Positions 49,543 to 54,834 of a stretch of 54,834 nucleotides of DNA are shown piece by piece (positions within the stretch are counted from its first letter, which is position 1; each line of letters starts with the position of its first letter). Both the position numbers and the translations under genes were made by a program. The notes under the pieces were generated by a model. The model was given only the letters and a program-made list of their open reading frames with translations. It was not told the origin of the DNA and made no database searches. The stretch is from Candidatus Stahliibacteriota bacterium (GTDB taxonomy: Bacteria > Hydrothermota > Tepidihabitantia > B3-TA06). Location: contig SOJW01000053.1 of the NCBI GenBank assembly GCA_004375895.1, forward strand, positions 1 to 54,834, in the 5' to 3' direction.

Positions 49543-50181
49543 ATGTGGGAGAAAAAACCACGTTACGAACGACAGTTGATGCCGGGTGAAGTGCTTTTCC
49601 ATGAAGGGGATACAGGCGAGGTGATGTACTTCATCCGCAAGGGCAAGATCAAAATCTCCGTAGGTGAGGAGGATCAGGAGAAGGTGTTTGCGGTGCTTAA
49701 GGAAGGTGATTTCTTCGGCGAGATGGCGGTGATTGACGGCAGCCCGCGATCCGCCAGCGCCACCGCAATAGAGGAAACGGACCTCATAATTATCGACAAG
49801 GAGTCGTTCATCTCCAAGATCAACGAGAATCCGTTGGTCGCTTACGTCATCGAAACACTTACAAAGCGGATTCGCATCCTTGATGAGCAACTCAAGTATC
49901 TTACCATCAAAAGCGACGAGGAGCGTATCATCCACTTCATCCTGGCTCGCGCCAAGCAACAGGGTACGCCGATGGATGAAGGGGTAAGCCTTGATGAGAT
50001 TTCCACTGAGACTATCACCCATATCACCGGCGTTGACATCAAAAAGGTAGCAGAATACCTGAAGCGCCTGGAAGACGTGGAGCTTATCAAGGTAGGCGAC
50101 GATGAGATCATCGTGCGCAGCATCCCGGACCTGGATGAATACATCCGCTACCTCAAGCTGCGCGATAAGTTCAAGAAATAG
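49543..50181 (+). CDS. Crp/Fnr-family transcriptional regulator
   Basis: A 212-residue regulator. The cyclic-nucleotide-binding fold (about 8-125) shows LMPGEVLFHEGDTGEVMYFIRKGKIKIS in pieces and GDFFGEMAVIDGSPRSASATA, the phosphate-binding cassette with Arg-Ser. A long dimer helix (VAYVIETLTKRIRILDEQLK) precedes a winged helix-turn-helix (about 150-200: EISTETITHITGVDIKKVAEYLKRL). No iron-sulfur cysteines, so not Fnr. TAGGAGG precedes ATG. The ligand and target genes are unknown; the downstream prfA operon starts 92 nt later without a clear promoter, so co-transcription is possible. Confidence 0.9.
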   Translation: MWEKKPRYERQLMPGEVLFHEGDTGEVMYFIRKGKIKISVGEEDQEKVFAVLKEGDFFGEMAVIDGSPRSASATAIEETDLIIIDKESFISKINENPLVAYVIETLTKRIRILDEQLKYLTIKSDEERIIHFILARAKQQGTPMDEGVSLDEISTETITHITGVDIKKVAEYLKRLEDVELIKVGDDEIIVRSIPDLDEYIRYLKLRDKFKK

Positions 50182-50273
50182 CGAACGAGAAAAAGAGAGC
50201 CGATGACGAATGCTAAGATTTAATCATAGTGGTGTATCTCCTTCACAGGTTCCCTCCTAGTTAAAGACCGCTT

Positions 50274-51392
50274 ATGAGTAACGCAAACTCCGAGGCAAAA
50301 GGCAGGTCCAATGCATTAAGGCTTCTTGAGCGTCTTGCCCCTGTTGCTGAGGAGAAGAAAGAACTTGAGGCCAAGCTGGTCGATCAGGCAGTGATCTCCA
50401 ATCCAAAAGAGCTCAAAAACCTCTCCTACCGGTATAAGAGATGCGGGCAGATACTCTCCGTCGGAGAGCATCTGCAAAGCACACTCAAGGAGCTAGCGGC
50501 CGCAGAGGAGATGCTTTCTGCAGGAGAAGAAGAGGAAGGCTTTCTGGATACCATTCGGGCGGAGATTGCTAATCTTGAGAGAAAAAGGGATCGGCTGACA
50601 AGCGAGCTGCGTGCCTTGCTGATCCCGACCGACGAGCGCTGGCAGCGCAACTGTATCATGGAGATACGAGCCGCCGCCGGTGGAGATGAGGCAGGTCTCT
50701 TTGCCGGTGACCTTTACCGCATGTACACCCGTTATCTCGAACGCCGGAGATGGAGCCAAGAGGTGCTTTCTTCAAACCCCACAGGGATAGGCGGCTTCAA
50801 GGAAATCGTCTTTCTTGTTAAAGGGGAAGAAGCCTTCCGTTACATGCGATTTGAATCCGGCGTGCACCGTGTTCAGCGCGTGCCTGAGACCGAGGCCTCG
50901 GGCCGCATCCATACATCAACCGTAACCGTGGCAGTGCTCCCTGAAGCCGAGGAGCAGGATCTGGCTATCGATCCCAAAGATCTTGTGATAGAAACCTTCC
51001 GTGCATCCGGAAAAGGCGGACAGCACGTGAACGTCACCGACTCGGCGGTACGCATCAGGCACAAACCGACAGGTCTTACAGCGAGCTGCCAGGACGAACG
51101 ATCACAACATCAAAACCGCTTCAGGGCCATGCGCATCCTTCGGGCAAGGTTGCAGGATCTCATGCGCTCAAAGGAGGAGGCACGAGAGGACGCCGAACGC
51201 AGGGGGCAGATCGGAACAGGCGAGAGGAGCGAGAAGATAAGAACCTATAACTTCCCTCAGAACCGGGTGACCGATCACCGCATCAAGGCGAGTCTCTACA
51301 GGCTTGGTGAGATACTTGCAGGCGACCTGGCAGAGTTTCACTCCCTCCTTCTTGAAGAGGAGGCGCGGCGATATGTCCAAAACGGCGATTGA
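50274..51392 (+). CDS. prfA: Peptide chain release factor 1
   Basis: A 372-residue RF1: ends translation at UAA and UAG. The GGQ motif (ASGKGGQHVNVTDSAVRI, GGQ at 248-250) and the stop-codon recognition domain are present; the N-terminal helices (ERLAPVAEEKKELEAKL, VISNPKELKNL) are as usual. C-terminal TYNFPQNRVTDHRI is intact. No convincing promoter or ribosome site was seen directly upstream of ATG 50274. prmC, the enzyme that methylates the GGQ glutamine, overlaps the 3' end by 20 nt. Confidence 0.97.
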   Translation: MSNANSEAKGRSNALRLLERLAPVAEEKKELEAKLVDQAVISNPKELKNLSYRYKRCGQILSVGEHLQSTLKELAAAEEMLSAGEEEEGFLDTIRAEIANLERKRDRLTSELRALLIPTDERWQRNCIMEIRAAAGGDEAGLFAGDLYRMYTRYLERRRWSQEVLSSNPTGIGGFKEIVFLVKGEEAFRYMRFESGVHRVQRVPETEASGRIHTSTVTVAVLPEAEEQDLAIDPKDLVIETFRASGKGGQHVNVTDSAVRIRHKPTGLTASCQDERSQHQNRFRAMRILRARLQDLMRSKEEAREDAERRGQIGTGERSEKIRTYNFPQNRVTDHRIKASLYRLGEILAGDLAEFHSLLLEEEARRYVQNGD

Positions 51393-52200
51393 GGAAGCCA
51401 GACAGGCTTCAGCAAAAATCCCATGGCAGGAGAGGCTCTTGTTATTAGAACACGTCGCCGCAAGATCGCTGCCCGAGCTGGTGGTTGATCGAGCATCCCT
51501 TACCCATGAGCAGAAGGGGCAATTGATTGACCTGGTGAAGAGGCGGGAGGAGGGTACTCCTCTCGAGATTCTGGTGGGGACCGCCTCCTTCCTCGATTTC
51601 GAGTTGGAAGTCAGACCAGGGGTTTTCATACCGAGACCGGAGACGGCTGAGCTGGTAGAACGAACAGTGGATGAATTAGGCAAAGCTCCCAAGGTGATCC
51701 TCGAGCTTGGCACAGGCACCGGCGCAATCGCAATAGCCCTGGCGCGAAGCTTCCCCGAAGCCCGCCTGATCGCTACCGACATCTCCCCTATTGCCCTGAG
51801 GTTAGCTGAGCGAAACGCAGAAAGGCTGAAGGAGCATATTCAATTCGTCATGGGCAATCTCTTTGAGTTTGAGGGTGCCTTAAAGCTTGAAGGAAGGCTG
51901 GATCTTTTGATCTCCAATCCTCCCTATATACCCACCGATCTCCTTGCCTGGCTGCCTGGAGAGGTGCGCAACTTCGATCCTCTCATAGCGCTTGACGGCG
52001 GGTCTGACGGCTTCAGGGTAGTAGAAAGGATCCTTGATAAAGCGGAAAGGTTCCTTTCCCCTAAAGGACTTGCAGCCATTGAGATAGACCCACTGCTTGA
52101 GGAGCCGCTTGAGCGCTACGCCGAAACCTCACCCCTGCAGTTTAAGAAGGGGGTTGATAGTTACGGGAATCTGCGTTTTCTATTTGTGGGGAGATCATGA
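51373..52200 (+). CDS. prmC: Release factor glutamine methyltransferase
   Basis: A 275-residue methyltransferase that N5-methylates the GGQ glutamine of release factors. The start is ATG 51373 (GAGGAGG nine bases upstream, inside the prfA end). SAM motif VILELGTGTGAIAIALA, then LIATDISPIALRLAERNA and the catalytic NPPY in DLLISNPPYIP. FIPRPETAELVERTVDEL is the conserved entry segment. It overlaps prfA by 20 nt and nadK by 4 nt (ATGA), so expression is tightly linked. Confidence 0.95.
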   Translation: MSKTAIEEARQASAKIPWQERLLLLEHVAARSLPELVVDRASLTHEQKGQLIDLVKRREEGTPLEILVGTASFLDFELEVRPGVFIPRPETAELVERTVDELGKAPKVILELGTGTGAIAIALARSFPEARLIATDISPIALRLAERNAERLKEHIQFVMGNLFEFEGALKLEGRLDLLISNPPYIPTDLLAWLPGEVRNFDPLIALDGGSDGFRVVERILDKAERFLSPKGLAAIEIDPLLEEPLERYAETSPLQFKKGVDSYGNLRFLFVGRS

Positions 52201-52997
52201 AGATAGCGGTGGTTTACAACAAGAAAAAGCCCAACGCTACTGAGATCCTCAAACGTATCGATGGGTGGGCTAAAGAGAAGGGGCACAAACTTCTGATCTC
52301 CGCCCCACTTGATGAATCCGTAGATTTTCTTCTCGCGCTTGGAGGCGACGGAACGATGCTTCGGGCGGTCCGCGAGGCAGGAGAACTCCAGGTGCCCATA
52401 ATGGGCATAAACCTGGGCGGCCTCGGTTTCCTTACCGCGTTCCCCTCCTCAGAACTGGAAACAGCCCTCAAGGACCTGGGTCAAAAGCGGATGCGGATTG
52501 AGGAACGGATGCTTATTCGCGTGAGGTGGAGAAAAGAGGAGTTCTTTGCCCTCAACGACGCCACCTTCAATATGAGCTCGGACGCGCGCGTGATCGAGCT
52601 CTCGACCTACGTGAACGGTGAGTTCCTGACCCGCTTTACGGGCGACGGCTTGATTGTTTCTACGCCTACCGGTTCCACCGCCTACTCACTTGCCGCGGGC
52701 GGGCCTATACTCGATCCACGGCTTGAGGCGATGATCCTCACCCCTATCTGTCCACACGCCCTATCGGCAAGACCGATGCTGGTCCCACCCACCTACACGG
52801 TTACAGTAGAGGTAGGCTCCAAGAACCCTCCGGTGATCCTCACAATCGACGGACAGGAAAGACGCCAGTTAGAGACCGGCGAGAAGGTTGCCTTCTGTAG
52901 GGCCGAACGTCACGCCCGGATCGTAATGCCCCAAGATGTTTCATTCTTCCAGATCCTTCGCCGAAAGATGCGCTGGGGAGGCATGCGCGATGCTTGA
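52197..52997 (+). CDS. nadK: NAD kinase
   Basis: A 266-residue NadK: phosphorylates NAD+ to NADP+. GGDGT motif in LLALGGDGTMLRAVREAG (about 48-65), then GINLGGLGFLTAF, LNDATFNMSSDARVIEL, and TGDGLIVSTPTGSTAYSLAAGGPI, the conserved nucleotide-binding part. Length is normal. It overlaps prmC by 4 nt and recN by 8 nt in the same operon. Confidence 0.95.
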   Translation: MKIAVVYNKKKPNATEILKRIDGWAKEKGHKLLISAPLDESVDFLLALGGDGTMLRAVREAGELQVPIMGINLGGLGFLTAFPSSELETALKDLGQKRMRIEERMLIRVRWRKEEFFALNDATFNMSSDARVIELSTYVNGEFLTRFTGDGLIVSTPTGSTAYSLAAGGPILDPRLEAMILTPICPHALSARPMLVPPTYTVTVEVGSKNPPVILTIDGQERRQLETGEKVAFCRAERHARIVMPQDVSFFQILRRKMRWGGMRDA

Positions 52998-54678
52998 GCG
53001 GCTGCGTATCCGAAACTTCGCTTTAATCGATGCGGTGGAGCTCAATCTATCAAAGGGACTCAACATACTCACAGGGGAAACCGGCACAGGAAAATCAATA
53101 CTTCTAGGCGCGCTGTCGGTCGTGCTCGGTGAGCGTATAACGGATGAACTTTTCCGATCGGATAAAGACCCGCTTGAGGTGGAGGCGTCGTTCAGCGTCG
53201 ATGATCTCAAGCTTCCCGACTGGGTAGGCGCCGATCAGGAAGGCGTGCTTCTTATCCTTCGTAGCGCCCTCAAAGGCAAGCGTGCTGCCAACTTCGTCAA
53301 CCAGCGTCAGACCACCCAATCAGCACTCTCCAAACTGGGCGACGATCTCGTTGACATCCACGGCCAGCATCAGCACCAGCTTCTCCTGAAACCGGTCACC
53401 CACGGAAGATTCTTCGATGCCTACGGAGAGCTTGAAGAACTCAAGGAACGGTACGCCGCAAAGTTCAACGATTATCATAAGCTGCTTGAGGGGATCAAGA
53501 GACTGAAACGCGATCTTGCCCAGCGCCGCGAGCAGCGGGACTTTCTTGCCTTCCAGCTTTCAGAGATCGCAAAGCTCGATCCCAAGCCTGGTGAGGTTGC
53601 AGGACTCAAGAGAGAGCAGGAGCTTTTGGCCTCGGCCGAACGCAGGGAAAAGATGGCAAGTCGGTTGATTGAACTCGTCTCCGAGAAGGAGGCTTCCATA
53701 CTTGAAGGGCTGGCGCTTGCAACCCAGATGCTTAAGGATCTGGCAGCACTGGATCAATCACTTCAGGAGACGCTCAAAACCCTGACAGAGGCCGAGGTGG
53801 CAACAGACGAGATGTGGCGAACACTGGTGCGCTACCGCTCCTCAATCGAGTACTCACCCCAGCGGCTGGAGGAGATAAACGAACGGTTGTTCGCCTTCGA
53901 GAAGCTCTGCCGCAAGCATAACGTTGACGAGCAGGGACTCGTCAGACTGAGGGCTGATCTGGAGACCAAGCTTTCCTCTATCGAGCTGGACGCCGAGGAG
54001 ATTGCCAAACTTGAAAAGGAAGAAGCCAGGCTCCGCACTGAGGTTGTGGGGCTTGCACGCGAACTCTCCGAGGCAAGAGAAAAGACCAGGGATGAGTTCC
54101 AGCGTGCTGTGGAAAACCAGCTTGAAGGGTTCGCCATGCCCAAGGCCCAGCTGGCTGTTGAGTTTCCGCGGTCCAATGACCCCGACGGTTTGTATGAAGA
54201 GAATGGGGTTCGCTACCGGCTCGCTGAGAACGGCCTTGAGGAGACGCAGTTCCTGTTCTCCGCCAACCCGGGGGAGGCGCCGAAGCCATTGGCGCGGATA
54301 GCCTCGGGCGGCGAGCTCTCGCGCATCATGCTCGCTTTAAAGACGGTCCTTGTAGACTCAGACCAAGTACCGGTGCTGGTGTTCGACGAGATCGACGTTG
54401 GTATAGGTGGAGCCACTGCTGAGACCATAGGCAAAAGACTCAAGGAGTTGGCTCGTAAAAAACAGATCCTTCTCGTGACCCACCTTCCACAGATCGCGCG
54501 CTACGCGGATGCTCACTTCCGGGTAACCAAGGAGGTCAGGAAAGGAAGAACCCTCACCCGCATCAAAGCGCTGGACAGGAAAGGACGTGTGGAGGAGCTT
54601 GCCCGGATGCTGGGTGGAGAGGAGATCACCGATACCGTGCGCGCGCACGCAAAAGAGCTTCTTGAGGGCACCGAATGA
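52990..54678 (+). CDS. recN: DNA repair protein RecN
   Basis: A 562-residue SMC-like ATPase acting in double-strand-break repair. The start is ATG 52990, which gives LERLRIRNFALIDAVELNL, the usual RecN beginning. Walker A TGETGTGKS at 28-36, ILRSALKGKRAANFVNQRQT, DIHGQHQHQLLL, long coiled coils (about 150-390), signature ARIASGGELSRIMLALK, Walker B VPVLVFDEIDVGIGGATAE, and switch HLPQIARYADAHF. Overlaps nadK by 8 nt. A composite GTAACACCC element starts two bases after its stop. Confidence 0.97.
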   Translation: MLERLRIRNFALIDAVELNLSKGLNILTGETGTGKSILLGALSVVLGERITDELFRSDKDPLEVEASFSVDDLKLPDWVGADQEGVLLILRSALKGKRAANFVNQRQTTQSALSKLGDDLVDIHGQHQHQLLLKPVTHGRFFDAYGELEELKERYAAKFNDYHKLLEGIKRLKRDLAQRREQRDFLAFQLSEIAKLDPKPGEVAGLKREQELLASAERREKMASRLIELVSEKEASILEGLALATQMLKDLAALDQSLQETLKTLTEAEVATDEMWRTLVRYRSSIEYSPQRLEEINERLFAFEKLCRKHNVDEQGLVRLRADLETKLSSIELDAEEIAKLEKEEARLRTEVVGLARELSEAREKTRDEFQRAVENQLEGFAMPKAQLAVEFPRSNDPDGLYEENGVRYRLAENGLEETQFLFSANPGEAPKPLARIASGGELSRIMLALKTVLVDSDQVPVLVFDEIDVGIGGATAETIGKRLKELARKKQILLVTHLPQIARYADAHFRVTKEVRKGRTLTRIKALDRKGRVEELARMLGGEEITDTVRAHAKELLEGTE

Positions 54679-54680
54679 CA

Positions 54681-54834
54681 CGTACCCGTAACACCCGTAA
54701 CACCCGTAACACCCGTAACACCCCCCGTACCCCTCCGGGGCATTCTCATAATTATTCGGAGCTTACGCTCCGTGCACAAGGAAATACCCTTGCGGGGCCT
54801 CTCCATAACTTCCTGGGACTAACGCACCTTAATC
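54681..54834 (+). repeat. Full composite GTAACACCC element (runs off the window)
   Basis: After recN: five or more GTAACACCC units, GTACCCCTCCGGGGC, CATTCTCATAATTATT, hairpin CGGAGC-TTAC-GCTCCG, GCACAAGGAAATACCC..GCGGGGC, CTCTCCATAACTTCC, GGGACTAACGCACCTTAATC. It has the same order as 22522-22690 read from the PASTA gene, and the same place: directly 3' of a stop codon, in gene orientation. Confidence 0.88.

Noticed and set aside
50220-50273. Promoter directly upstream of prfA
   Set aside because: TTCACA and TAAAGA are present but the spacer is only 14 nt and the boxes are poor.
54681-54735. GTAACACCC array as CRISPR or telomere-like sequence
   Set aside because: The units are contiguous and internal to the chromosome segment; there are no spacers and no sign of a replicon end.

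Overview
This is bacterial chromosomal DNA of roughly balanced base composition with about 50 protein genes, one tRNA gene and one tmRNA gene, and no rRNA, CRISPR array or insertion sequence that I can see. Several secreted proteins end in a type IX-like (Por/FlgD-type) C-terminal sorting domain. There are many lipoproteins, a C10 peptidase, a cyclic 2,3-diphosphoglycerate synthetase-like protein, and an ApbE/AmrS/NusG-II/Gx-transporter operon. Together these point to an uncultured Gram-negative lineage of the FCB or WOR-3 (Stahlbacteria)-like kind. That placement is inference; no taxonomic marker was compared.

Layout. Bases 1-8.8 kb: a damaged methyltransferase, a three-gene membrane/isoprenylcysteine-methyltransferase-like/metallo-hydrolase operon, two tandem BtrH/C39-like proteins with a cysteine-rich partner, a cupin remnant, an isochorismatase-family hydrolase, a lipoprotein, and a GNAT-YoaP protein followed by a second methyltransferase-like membrane protein. 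8.9-16.5 kb: ligA-pcm (the pcm product is predicted to be a lipoprotein), then small lipoprotein and membrane genes interspersed with thioredoxin and pcm relics, then trxA-guaB. 16.8-22.4 kb: two DUF4870-type genes, a DUF2085 protein, and the queuosine operon queA-tgt-MFS. 22.7-29.5 kb: a PASTA/LEA14 protein divergent from mutL-miaA, an amber-interrupted lipoprotein gene, and comEC. 29.6-32.9 kb: an RNA-gene and repeat-rich region with tmRNA, tRNA-Arg(CCT) and a HEPN-like gene. 32.9-40.2 kb: a TPR protein, a large secreted propeller protein, and the apbE operon. 40.4-49.2 kb: a TetR regulator, a class III aminotransferase, orphan sorting domains, the cpgS-like gene, tandem sorting-domain proteins and a C10 peptidase. 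49.5-54.7 kb: a Crp/Fnr regulator and prfA-prmC-nadK-recN.

The most unusual content is non-coding. (1) A 9-bp repeat, GTAACACCC (reverse complement GGGTGTTAC), occurs as short arrays in at least eleven places, often with an ordered set of hairpin boxes. It supplies the stop codon of three genes, sits in frame inside tgt as a Val-Thr-Gly insertion, replaces part of a sorting domain, occupies a terminator loop, and abuts -35 boxes. (2) Thirty-one sigma70-like promoters (TTGACA, 16-17 nt, TAnnnT) can be read by eye. In nine of them the -10 box ends only 5-7 nt before the start codon, predicting leaderless mRNAs for ligA, mutL, queA, comEC, apbE and others. (3) Several families of dispersed hairpins keep base-pairing arms whose sequences differ between copies.
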